64,000 nucleotides of DNA from Mansonella perstans (lineage: Eukaryota > Nematoda > Chromadorea > Rhabditida > Onchocercidae), in the NCBI GenBank assembly GCA_037074765.1, contig JBAMDO010000567.1, positions 248,001 through 312,000 of the forward strand. Direction: 5' to 3'. Shown here piece after piece: positions 13,676 through 24,371 of this stretch. The notes under the pieces were generated by a model that made no database searches, was not told the DNA's origin, and worked only from the letters and a program-made list of their open reading frames with translations. The position numbers and the translations under genes are program-made. Numbering within the stretch: position 1 is the first letter of the stretch; every line of letters begins with the position of its first letter.

Positions 13676-13743
13676 CAAAATTTCAATTTCTATATCAGTT
13701 CACTGGTATATTTTGCATATAGAAAAAAATTCAAAACAAACCA

Positions 13744-15509
13744 TTAATGGTTTGTTTGTGTATCAGGATTCGTAGAAGGCTGCGTTTGTGTATCAGGATT
13801 CGTAGAAGGCTGCGTAAACGATGTGGCATGTGTCGCTTCATTCGTTTCATTTTTAGCTTGCCGTTTTGCAAACTAAAATAATCAGAATAACTGCCTTTAA
13901 CTGCATGATCATAAAAATTTCGCTGCAAATTAAGTTTTTCAACATTTTTTTTAAATTCTAAAATAACCATTTTTTCAAAAATTGTTTTTTCAAACAAACA
14001 CTTGTTTTGTTTTTGGGTCTGAAACTTCTTGGACTTTACATCCTTACAGTTCCGCCAAGTTACCAAGTTTTTAAAATTTCGTTTTTTGCTTTTCAAATTT
14101 CACCTTAAGCGTACTTCGAATTTCACTTTTGAAGATGTAACACGCACAGCAACCAATGCAAGCGCATGCAGCCATGTGAAAAATGCTTGAGCATATCAGG
14201 AAAAGAAATAACCATTGTCTTTAAAAAGTTTATTGAAGTTTCGCAAGTCTGTCAATTTTTGATTTAGCGGTCATTTTCAGTCATTTGAAAGTGCACTACA
14301 GAATTAGACATTTGTGGTTCCTTTCCTTTTTAGCAAAGAAAAATATGCTAACATCATAATTTGATCTAAGTCGGCAAAAAATGTCAATAAATCGCGGACC
14401 ATATCCTTGGAGCCAAAGACCGTATCTGCTGTATTATTCAAAACATGGCTTAGCATTGAAAGATCTTGGATCAGAGCCTGTCGATCCCATTTTGAATTAA
14501 TGAAGGCAAAAAAAAGTTTTAATCAAGTAATTTACATACAAAAAAGCGAAGTTTCAGAAAATATGTAACGTGAAAAAATGTCTATATTTTGCTTACATTT
14601 GGTAAAATGTTCTTTAGTTCGACGTTTTTTTTTTCTAATTATTTCAGTCTGTGAATTTAAATATCAATGTCAAGTAATCAAAAATAGAATTATTGACAGC
14701 ATTAGAGTTTTTATCTTCATTCACTTATTATACTATAATAAGTTTGTCACATTTTTAATTAATATATTATTTAATTCAGTAAATAAATGACCAATTTATT
14801 GTTGGTTGATTGGAATTCCACTTAACTGTGAATAAATATCTTGTTCGAAGTTTTTTTAACAGATTTCAATTCAAATCAAGTAGTTATTAAACCCGAAGAG
14901 ATTAGTAGAATAATTTTTCCACTTATGTAATTTACAAAGAAGCATTTGTACTTTACAACAAATGCACTAAAGCAGAGTTCTTACTAGGAGAAAGCAAAGA
15001 TGAGAGAGAAGAAGCGATTTCGATAAATCGTTGCATGGATCACAAGTTTTAGTTGGAATTTTTGGACTATTGCAGGCTTATCACTAATAAGAATTTTCAG
15101 TCTGTTTTCCTGAGACAGATCGAATACTTAGCTAACTATGAAAACAGCTTAAAAAGTTAAGAAATCCTAATTCAAATAGAAATATTGTTTTATTTTCAGA
15201 TAAATTAGATGAGATTAAATTTTTAGCCATAAGAAGTCTGATTTTTCAGCATCTTTTAAGAAATCTTACAGGTTTATTGGGATCGCTAACTTTTACATCA
15301 CCATCATAAAACGGAATCAATTTATAGCGTCGTTTTTTTGATTTCACGGAAGATGATTGCCCGTCGATTGGTTCGATTACATGTAATAAACAAACAATGG
15401 TAATTACGATCCATAATTTACCTATAAAACTAAACATCATATAAATAAAGTTAAAAATTTTCATCGAAACATTAATAAGAAACAACAAATGACCAAGTAA
15501 AGGAAGCAT
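13744..15509 (-). CDS. Secreted protein of unknown family, three exons
   Basis: Minus-strand exons 15509-15270, 14477-14310 and 13872-13744 join in phase 0 and give 178 residues. Exon 1 starts three bases after an attag acceptor, a likely trans-splice site. It encodes a long hydrophobic leader (core IGKLWIVITIVCLLHVI) followed by GQSSS, where a signal peptidase could cut, then a basic KSKKRRYKL patch. Exon 2 looks helical and acidic (LLTFFADLDQIMMLAYF). Exon 3 is hydrophilic and ends with two copies of QPSTNPDTQT before NH and stop. The middle exon was chosen because its minus frame is open and has sensible composition, although a 39-codon plus-strand ORF overlaps it. I do not recognise the family. 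It is head-to-head with the gene at 15913, about 400 bp away. Confidence 0.55.
13755..13814. repeat. Perfect 30-bp direct repeat x 2
   Basis: Two exact copies in tandem. Read on the minus strand they encode the duplicated decapeptide at the C-terminus of the secreted protein model. Confidence 0.9.
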
Positions 15510-15912
15510 TTACTAATGAAAACAAATGCCATGCCAATAAGCTAGTTGTTAATATAAGACGATGAAGTAAATAAACAAGTTGTAATGTCTTCGCACTTTT
15601 TATATATGCTAAAATTTGCATACTTTATTTATCAATAAGCTATGTTAAATTCCCAAAAAAAGGACAACTTGTTTAAAACAAAAGAAAAGCCAGAAGGATA
15701 TAAATTATATTAATTATTAACTAATTTCATTGCTTTACTGATCACTAGGGAAAATTGGTACTTTGTTATATCAGTTAGAGTGGTCGTTTTGCATCAATGA
15801 TTTTTGTAAGGTACTGTAAGGAACTTTTCTTTGCAGGATTTTAAGCGATAAAGCTGATTTATGAAAGTTTCAAGAAAAAAGAAAGTTTAAGAAAAAATTC
15901 TCTAACAAAAAA

Positions 15913-16800
15913 ATGTTTAAAAGTCGTAATAGTGGTGATATGAAGGATGATAAAAAAACCAACACATTATTTACGGTACCGATTACAGTAAGTTTAAAAA
16001 ATTCATATCAAGGGTCAAAATGAAACGATTTTTCTTGATAGTGTATGTCCATGTAATATAAAGCTATTATAATAACATAATTTCATCAAATTGACCAACA
16101 GTGAAATCATAAAAAAGCATGAAAGTAAAAGTGTTTCCGAAGTATGCATAACTTAAGATATGGATATATATATTACTGGTGCTATTCTTGGTGGCAACAA
16201 TGATAATTTGTGTACGAGGCCTAATAGATTATGGATTCACTTTAGATTCAATTCCAAATTTTCTCTTTATTATTATACTTCTGATCGCTTTAATCATTAT
16301 CGTGTTTGCGATAACAACCGAACGGAAACTATTCATTATATCGCTAATTTGGATGATTGTTAGTATGATATAAATGATACTATCAAAATGAATTTTAACA
16401 ATTTATTGTCAAAATGTTAAAAAGGAATGAAATAGGATTTCATTACGTTTCTACTTCTTCTGCTGAAAAAGAAATACTTCGTACAGTGATTCTTCAGCAT
16501 AAAAATTAAATTGCAGATAGCTTTGGCTGTGTTAACTGTATTTGTATTTTTCTATCGACTCTATGTCTTTCATCGGGACAGTGGGAAAGGTAAACATTTT
16601 TCCTGCATAACATATTATTGTATTTGATGACAGCAATCTAGTAATTACCATATACAGTAATATAATATATAATACATAAATTTTTCAATCGTACAGCTTC
16701 TGAATTGTTTGCATCAGCAATTACATATATTGCCATGTTGGCGCTATTCGGAGCCGCTTTTTATATAATAACTTCTTGGAAAGGAATTGTTGAACACTAA
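15913..16800 (+). CDS. Small four-helix membrane protein, unknown family
   Basis: Exons 15913-15987, 16158-16358, 16517-16589 and 16697-16800 join in phase and give 150 residues ending at TAA. A hydrophilic N-terminus rich in Lys and Asp (25 residues) is followed by four hydrophobic segments: about 26-44 (IWIYILLVLFLVATMIICV), 59-78, 83-107 and 118-142 (ending SWKGIVEH). Exon borders fall near the ends of helices 2 to 4. All introns are GT-AG with consensus donors (GTAAGT, GTTAGT, GTAAAC). The size and arrangement recall tetraspan proteins, but the Cys-Cys-Gly motif of tetraspanins is absent and I can assign no family. It is divergently arranged with the secreted protein gene, so the roughly 400 bp between their starts may hold a shared promoter. 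Confidence 0.75.
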
Positions 16801-18984
16801 AGTGAGATAAAATAGTGAAAGACGATGAAATTATTTTAAATAAATGATGTAGTTAAATGGAGAGATTCCGAAACGGATTTTAAGAATTTTTCTGTTCTTC
16901 AATGTTTTTTAAACTCAAGCATTTTCTGGAATAAAAATTGAAAGACTTTTGTAAGGTGTGACATAATATCTGTTTCATTTTCACTTGAAACAAATTTGGC
17001 AAAATTATGTCAAACTTTGATAGTAGTACTGGCATCGGACAGTTGAACTTATTCACACATCATTATACCAAACTACGTCGATATACGAAATGGATTAATA
17101 TACAGTAATCAAGTTCTATTAACAATAAAGTATTAACATCAAGTTATATTAACAGTTTTTTCTGTAAAGAATCGTTCAATTTTTAGTAACAAAAATATAT
17201 CTGAAAAAGTTGAAGATAAATATAAAAGGAAAAGTTCAAAAAGATTCAAAATGTTATTTTAAAATTTCAAAAAGTTGCTTAATGACTAATAGGCCTTTTG
17301 AGAACGAAGAGTGTGCTATTCATTTCAAAATTCATTGTCAAAATTATTTGAAATGGGAATTTTGCACAATTTTTAAAAAGCATATCAATGTTTCACAAAA
17401 TGTTAACTCATTCGTCTGAATATTCTGATTCCAAATTTGTAGCTTTATTGATTGATATAAATTCAAATTGTACAATTTGATTCAAGCTTTTCACTCAGGT
17501 CATATTTAAGATTTAATCGTAAAAATTTTTGGTGTGATAGTTAGTTTTAGCCTAAAAATGCTATTAGGACTCATTTAAGCTAAAAATTGATGCCAGCCAC
17601 GCTGCTGAAATATTCAAACTAACAAAAGACTTTCTTTGCAAATGTCTTTGAAAGAAAGCAAAAAAAAATTAGCAAGCAGTTTGAATATTAACAAAGTTTT
17701 TCTGTTTATCAATATTTAATTCTAAAATTATGAAATAATAGAGCAAAATAATTTCCCTTCATTTCTACATTTACATTTCACATTTTATATCTTTCAATTT
17801 CTCTTACTACAAAAAATTCATCAATTTAAATGCAAGTGCGAAGCGTTTGGTGTGCTTGCTTCAAACAATACTCGACTTTGGATGAGAGATACTATTTTGG
17901 GAAGCAATGCTTACAATTCAATTCAGTTATTTTATAAATGGAAAATTCTTCTCAGTAGCAACATTCGCAACAGTACAAGAGGTTTGGTCTGACAGTAACA
18001 ATTGAAGTGTTTTCTCATTTGCACTAAAATTTTGAGCCAAACGCTTCAAAGGTGGAATTTTTATTTTCTTCCTTTCAAATATTGCCCAAATAACAGTTTC
18101 TTGAAAAGGAGAAAAGCTTATTTTACGGCCATAGAATGTAAGGTTCTCCTTATCTTGAAGAAGGAGGATTTATTACTTTAATGGTTTTTGAAGTCATTAA
18201 ACTTCACTTGATAAAATACTGCCAGTGTTATGCAAACATTATCTATTATTTATGTATCGAAAACTGAGTGATTATCAGCTCGTGCTTAATCATTGCTTTA
18301 TCAAATCAATTATGTTATTCATAAACAAGTATTATTTCATTCAGTTTGGATTCGATTGATAAAATTAAACGATGATTGTAAGAAAAAGATTCGCTTTTCA
18401 CCTTGTCGCTTTCTTTTTGCTCCAACTAATGGTATAAAATTTATTCTAATTTTAAATTTCTAACACTTCTCTTTAGAAGGATTTAACTAACTAACCATGT
18501 CCAAAACAAGCAAGTATGCCTTTTACGTATTTGAAACTATTTTGTGGAAACAGAAAAATTATCATCTAATTCTTTCGTATTCAATTAACATCTCTTTTTA
18601 GCATATTGTTCTTATTAGGTTAGATAGAGTCATCTGGAGAGAACGTGAAGGAAAAGGACTAAAATTGATGTGATTTGAAGTCTTCGGGTAGTGAAATAAT
18701 ACATTTACTCTAATTTTTCGAAACTCTTAAATTACTTATTTCTTCCATACATAAATTATTATCATGAGTATTGCAAAAAACCAGACTCAAAAAACCCTCA
18801 AATTTAAAAATTTCCGCAAATTTTCGTATCATAAATGTTAGTAAGTAAAATTTATATAAAGGAAAAAAGATCAAATTTCATCTCTCCCAATTTATTTTCT
18901 AAACAAAAAATGTTTTGACACTGATTTTCCAGCATTCCCATTACTTTGATCCTTAACAACATATTATTGTAGCCATGGCTAAGT
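16801..18984. other. Spacer with a foldback repeat
   Basis: Downstream of the four-helix gene, AATAAA-like signals occur near 16840 and 16930. Apart from the repeat at 17605-17692, I see no supported exon. Confidence 0.55.
17605..17692. repeat. Foldback (MITE-like) repeat, copy 1
   Basis: The left arm aaatattcaaactaac pairs with a right arm cagtttgaatatta. The centre, ctttctttgcaaatgtctttgaaagaaag, is itself nearly palindromic. A diverged relative lies at 23628-23730. Confidence 0.55.
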
Positions 18985-19314
18985 GTGCAACAGGAGACTA
19001 CATTATCTACAATGTCGTCATCTATAACACCACCGTCTTCAACAGCATTACCATCATCTATAATGTCATCACTTGAAACACCATTTACAACATCGCCGTC
19101 TACAACATCAGCATCATCAACAACACCACCGTCCGAAACACCATCTACAATACCGCCGTCCACAACATCAGCATTATCAACAACATCACCGTCCAAAACA
19201 TCATTTACAACATCGCAGTCTTCAACAACATTATCACCGTTTGCCCATCGAGCATGTAGAGTACATATTATGTGTTTGTTTAAATATGTATTACATGCTT
19301 GCTTTAACTTTTGA
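18985..19314 (+). CDS. Possible Ser/Thr/Pro-rich mucin-like segment (doubtful)
   Basis: The frame that opens at about 18985 (a GTG; no ATG in frame) reads mostly Ser, Thr and Pro in four diverged 20-residue units such as TTSPSTTSASSTTPPSETPS. It ends shortly after a non-repetitive tail. Such sequence is typical of O-glycosylated mucin-like stretches, and a caacag just upstream could be an acceptor. However, all three plus frames and one minus frame (rich in Asp and Val) stay open because of the repeat, so coding is not proven and no other exon was found. Confidence 0.25.
   Translation: MQQETTLSTMSSSITPPSSTALPSSIMSSLETPFTTSPSTTSASSTTPPSETPSTIPPSTTSALSTTSPSKTSFTTSQSSTTLSPFAHRACRVHIMCLFKYVLHACFNF
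19021..19230. repeat. Minisatellite, 60-bp period, about 3.5 copies
   Basis: Diverged units begin at 19021, 19081, 19141 and 19201. They are built from shorter acaacatc/accaccgtc pieces. The 60-bp unit keeps the frame as 20 codons. Confidence 0.85.
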
Positions 19315-19856
19315 AATTCCTTGTCCATGTTTAATTCTAATTTCTATAATTGGAGTATTGCAACACAACGGAATGATTAATCGGAAAATATTATCGGAAT
19401 TAGTAAAAACGAAAAAAGTGTTTCGGTTGAAATTTAATTTATTTATTGTCTTTAATTTAATGGAAAGTCGCTTCAATTTTAATTGTATTTCTGTTTTTTT
19501 ATTTGGTTTTTATATTGTGCGTTTTTTATTTGGATACCTTTTAATATTTTGATATTTGCAAAACTGATTTTGACCAATAAATGTTTATGCAATTTTTACG
19601 AAAATAATTCTTATTTTTGCCGTAATCTTGTTCGTATGGATTTGTTCTTGACATTATTCATCCGATTGGAAGTTTTTTGCGCAAATTTCGATGTAATATT
19701 TGAATACATCGAGCACCAATAATCTCATCATGAATTATTCTGGCAACATTCTTAACTGTTGCATCAGGATATCTTATCAAACAGAATACTTTCGTCCATA
19801 AATGAATTCAAGCAGTCGTCCTGAAAATCTTTTGTGAATTTTATAAAGTGCATTTG

Positions 19857-19896
19857 TTCAAGGGATAAAGTTGCTGAGAAAACTTTATCCCTTGAA
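19857..19896. repeat. Perfect 16-bp inverted repeat with 8-nt loop
   Basis: ttcaagggataaagtt at 19857-19872 is followed by gctgagaa and then the exact reverse complement at 19881-19896. A partial third copy (aaactttattccttgctgag) follows directly. Confidence 0.85.
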
Positions 19897-20321
19897 TAAA
19901 CTTTATTCCTTGCTGAGTAAAAATTGAGAAAAATTTCCATTAAAAAAAAGTGGAAAATTCCAACATCTCGTTCATGTCGAGTACATTCGTTATTATTATC
20001 AGATATCGATTGAAAATTTGAATACTAATCACTACTCCATATTGATCGAAAATTTGAATGCTAATCATGTCACTCTTTTTAATGATATTTAATTTTTTAC
20101 ATAACAATTTTGATAAAATTACATTCGTATTTATATCGATTAGATAAGCCAAGATAATTGCATTGTTTCTGATTGATTACTTTCGTTGTGGTTAGTTGCA
20201 CTGAACTAATGGGTAAGTTTTTGGTATGTTTTTGCTTCATTTCTCGTCTGAATTCAAAATTCATTAATATTTTGGGTAAAAAATACACATCCAGTTTGGT
20301 TTGCTCATTTAATCATTATAG

Positions 20322-22900
20322 TTATTGAGCAGAAAAAGGAAACGAATTAAAAAGTTTATAGGCAAGTTCTGTGCCATATTGCTTATATCAATAAATATAC
20401 TTTGTATCTTCGAAAATAATCCTTCAACATTTGCTTGGGTAAGTTATGCTAGTATTAAAAAATTATTATCAAATGTTTTGATATAAGCTATAAATTGTTG
20501 TAGCAAGCGCATAAATATGAAATATATGTAGCATTAACGATCTTTTTAATTCACGCAGGTCAGTGATTTGAATTCAAAAATCAGCGAAGCAAAAATGCAA
20601 AAATTGCGTGACTTACATCAGACGACCAATTCAAAATATTTGACGTGTAAGTAACATCAGTTACTTAATGCATTTGTTATCATCCGCAGTCAACAACTTC
20701 ACAGATTAGTGAGAAATTACCGGGCGCGTTATCACGTCAATATCAGGAGATGCGGTACATGTATACTTACAGATTAGTTAACATGAAGACTGATCACCCA
20801 TTTAGATTATCTAGTGAAATTTGAAGGATGGCTTCATGATCGCTGTGATAAATGGTTCAAAATATTTAGACATGTACCCTGCAGTACTTTCATATTATAC
20901 AACATCTTTTCATTAAAATATAGAAATTTGGATCAAGCTTTCTCAGTGATGAACAATAAAAACAAAGTTGCACTTAGTTTTATCATTATGACAACGAGGC
21001 CTAAAAAATGATCATTGTATGTCACATCAATACAGCAGCCAAAAAAGAACGTCGAAAGCGGCAAATCGAAGAACCATCATATTTGGAAGCTAATCGAATG
21101 TTATCAAAACTTGATAATACCATTGCTAGTATGATAACAACTGTCGCAATTTATGAGTTAAACGATATGAATGTGTTTGTTCATTCAACTATTTATAAGT
21201 TTTAAAAAAAATTGTTACATCACATCATATTCGTAATATCTTGAAATTTTTTTGAAAAATTGAAAAAAATATCTGAAAAATTAATTTGGGCCTTCGAGGG
21301 CCACAGAGATCAAAGGAATGCTGATAAATCGTCAGCATAATAAATATAATCATGGAAAAACATTGCTTACATGTAAAGAAGGTAAATTTAGTTTCGAAAA
21401 TTTATTTTCATTGCCATAAATCTTTCATTTCAATTTCATTTTATTTTCTAGTTACATAGCAACAAAATTAAATTGCTTGAAATATATTGCGGAAACTATT
21501 CAAATGATCAACAAACAAATTGATAATGGCAGCATGTTTGTCTTAATATTAATTGCGTTATAATTTTGAATCAATTTTCATCATTCTATTTTGATTCAGT
21601 GCAAATAAAGAGCTATAAAAAAGTAATTTCTGCAGAATATGGATTTTTATGTTGATTATTTATTGGATGTTAATACCCGTATTTATTTGGGTTGCAATTG
21701 TTTTATTTATGTGGAAAAATCTTCGATCACATTGGCATAAAATAATCGTACCTTTGGCAACTGCGGTAAGACAATGATCAAAGTTACAAGATAACAATAT
21801 ATTTTATAGTAATTAAAGTGTCAGAAGCTGAAATGCTTGAAGTGCGCATTTTAGAAGCATTGTGAAGCTAGTGGAAATATACTGAATTCGAAAAACGAAA
21901 TTATAACAATGCCGGCCTGGGATGGTTTGCTATTTTTTCTTTTTTTTCACAAAAAACTATGTAATATTTCTTTGAAATTTTCTCGCTGCAACTGATTAAT
22001 ATTGTTCGTTTAGTATTTTGTCTGATTAGTACTATACAAAAACATTTATACTAAGGTAATTATGCTTTGAACTTGTTTCATACTGCAATTGAAAATTTTT
22101 TTGTGAATCAATACTAAAAGCCAAGAAAACTGTACTTTATAATTGCTTCCGATTAGACTTGCGCGTTGTCAATTGAGGTTAATGCATACAAGTATTTGAG
22201 ATTTTTAAATAGAATGACTGCAAAGAATGAAATCCATTACCTGAAATACCAATCGACTGCTTATTGATTTGCTTGATTATAATTTCTATGTGCAGAAGGA
22301 AAAAGTGTCCATTGGTCATAAAAAATCATTATAACTTAGTGCTGTATTTTTTTATCCATAGCTTTGTTCTAATTGAAACTGCTGTCTTTTTAATCATTTC
22401 TGTTTAAGTAATATTGCGATTTTTGCCATTAAGAACTAAACAAATGTGAAATTTCCCGTTTTCAGTACAAATTAAATTACCAAACTATATTTGGACAACT
22501 TTTTAGTTTTACCTTATGTTTTCTAAATGATATATTGAGGCAATTTTTCAAAATTTATCCTTTCTGACAGTTTCGTCAGTAATCATTATCCTACTGAAGG
22601 CAAGTAAATCGTTCTATCAAATCATGTCAAAATATTTCGGCAGAGATAAAATGTGCTGACTGACCTTCATTAAAATCATTTTCAGGAATCACTAAAAGGG
22701 TCAATAAACATAAGAATCCGAATTAAGACAAAAAATAAGGCTAGATAACTTAAATGATTTCTAGATATCAAAATTTTATCTATCATTAAGGTGTCCTGGA
22801 AGCTCGCTTCGAACACACAACCCAATCAGAAAATGATCAAATTAATTGGTCTCCGGAAGATGTGGCTGAAATGCAGAATCAGGAAGGAAAAAACGATTAA
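20322..22900 (+). CDS. Membrane protein with furin-like site, unknown family (partial model)
   Basis: Exons 20322-20438, 20559-20646, 20710-20760, 20815-20883, 21036-21128, 21307-21381, 21460-21535 and 21636-21765 chain in phase. A last exon at 22791-22900 (ending TAA) needs one more unidentified exon to keep phase. A first exon with the ATG is also missing. Near the N-terminus is a basic stretch then a hydrophobic segment (KFCAILLISINILCIF), a signal anchor or signal peptide. The middle holds several Cys and a polybasic KKERRKRQIEEPSY, which looks like a furin cleavage site. Then come helical sequence, a strong transmembrane helix (YWMLIPVFIWVAIVLFMW) and an acidic tail (NWSPEDVAEMQNQEGKND). 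This suggests a type I or two-pass surface protein cut by a proprotein convertase. Some acceptors are weak, so single borders may be wrong. No family is recognised. Confidence 0.55.
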
Positions 22901-22962
22901 CATTTCCATCAATTTTTCAGTTTTAAGCTAAAGAAAAGTTTCTGACATAAAAGAACTAGTCC

Positions 22963-23026
22963 GAAATATTGAATAATATAATAATATTGAATAATATAAA
23001 ACGGAATATTGAATAATATAAAACGA
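22963..23026. repeat. Short tandem repeat, aatattgaataatataaaacg-like
   Basis: Three imperfect copies of a unit of about 22 bp lie between the end of the preceding gene and the following small ORF. Confidence 0.75.
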
Positions 23027-23192
23027 AAATGAGATAATTGCATACAAAAATAAAATTACTGCAGCATATCAAGCAGTTGCATTGTTTGGAAGAGATTTTG
23101 TCACAGTACCAGTTGATTTCAATACAGTACAGTTTAATACTCAAAAGAAATTTTCGCAGCTTTTTCCGCTTTCCGCTAATCAAATTTGCCAT

Positions 23193-23340
23193 AATGAGTC
23201 CGAATAAATTTAAGGAAAAAAACCGCTGGGTATTAGGTGACGGCCTTTTGCACAATACTATCAAGGCAATGAATCCATTAGATGCAAGTGGACCACAAGC
23301 TATCTCATTAGTGAATGATAAAATTTATTCATTCTTATAA
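23193..23340 (+). CDS. Small ORF, 48 residues, unknown; possible operon partner
   Basis: ATG 23193 lies 34 bases after a good acceptor (aaattttcgcag, ending 23158) and is followed by a hydrophilic 48-residue frame to TAA at 23340. It starts MSPNKFKEKNRWVLGDG and includes AMNPLDASGPQAISLV. Composition differs from random AT-rich frames. The acceptor is about 260 bp after the stop of the preceding gene, a spacing common between genes in nematode operons, where the second gene is trans-spliced. The same frame stays open upstream of the acceptor, so a longer protein is possible. No family or domain is recognised. Confidence 0.4.
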
Positions 23341-24371
23341 AGAAGTAGTGATCTAAAAATTTGTAAGTATATTTTCTTAAAATCCAAAGAAAAAAATTCA
23401 GAATTTTTGCAAGATGAAGTTAGCGAGGGCTAAACTTCCAACCTATGTTAATAATTTTTGCTTCATTGGTCGGTATGAACTCAAAGAGTACAATTTAATC
23501 CACTTTAAGTCATATTTATGATTCAAGTGAACAAATTCTTCGTGAGATCATTAGTTTTAACAAAAAAAAAAAATGGCTACTTTTGTTAGGACCCATTACA
23601 GTTAAATGACCAATGGCAATCAAACTGAAACATTCAAACTAATAAAAGTTTTTAACTTTTTTCGCGACTATCTTCGAAAAAGAGCAAGAAAAAAATAAAT
23701 CTTTGAATGACAAATAGTTTGGATATTAGCAAAGTTCTGCAATTTTCGGTGGAAAATTAGTGCACGCAAACTTATAAAGGCTTCATTAGAGTTACTATTT
23801 GAGCAATTATCACACAATGAATGAATAATATTTCGATTTCGATAACATTGAATGAATTTTCCTTTTCATGAGTAATGCATGTATAATTTTATTCTATCTA
23901 ATTGTACTAAACTACGATTAATTACATTATTCTTCCATCAACTTCCCTAATTTTAATTTTAAAATTTTTCACCGATATGAAAATATTACAAAGTAATTTT
24001 TAAATTCTTACAGAACCTTAAAAAATTTGTATTTGTACAACCCGCCTTAACTCGATGGATTAAAATAACTCATGTTTTGAAATCAATCTCTGGTCTGCAA
24101 AGTTCCTGAAGCTGCTTATTTTTATGCTTTATCCATCATCAGAAACAGTTTCGAGTATGCCTTAATTCATTGAATGTCATAAAAAATAATGAGGCAGAAA
24201 TAAACCTATGAGTTTAAATTAGTTTAAACTGTCTCATATTTCCTTAAGATTATAAAAGGCTAAAACTCCTTCATATTTCTCGGTGTAACATATTTAATAT
24301 GAATTCGAGTACCGCTATCAAAATGTCATACTGAAAACTGATCAATGAATTTTCTAAATATTATCACTTTT
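23341..24371. other. Convergent spacer with foldback repeat copy 2
   Basis: This lies between a plus-strand small ORF and the end of the minus-strand gene. It holds the diverged foldback repeat and AT-rich sequence, and no exon is seen. Confidence 0.5.
23628..23730. repeat. Foldback (MITE-like) repeat, copy 2
   Basis: gaaacattcaaactaataaaag on the left and tagtttggatattagcaaag on the right resemble the copy at 17605-17692 in order and orientation. Flanks also share a ttaggacccatt / ttaggactcatt stretch, so the repeat unit is probably larger than the arms. Confidence 0.45.

Noticed and set aside
14381..14500. A 39-codon plus-strand ORF starting MSINRGPYPWSQRPY
   Set aside because: It overlaps the minus-strand exon 14310-14477, whose frame is longer, has matching splice borders and joins in phase with two neighbours.
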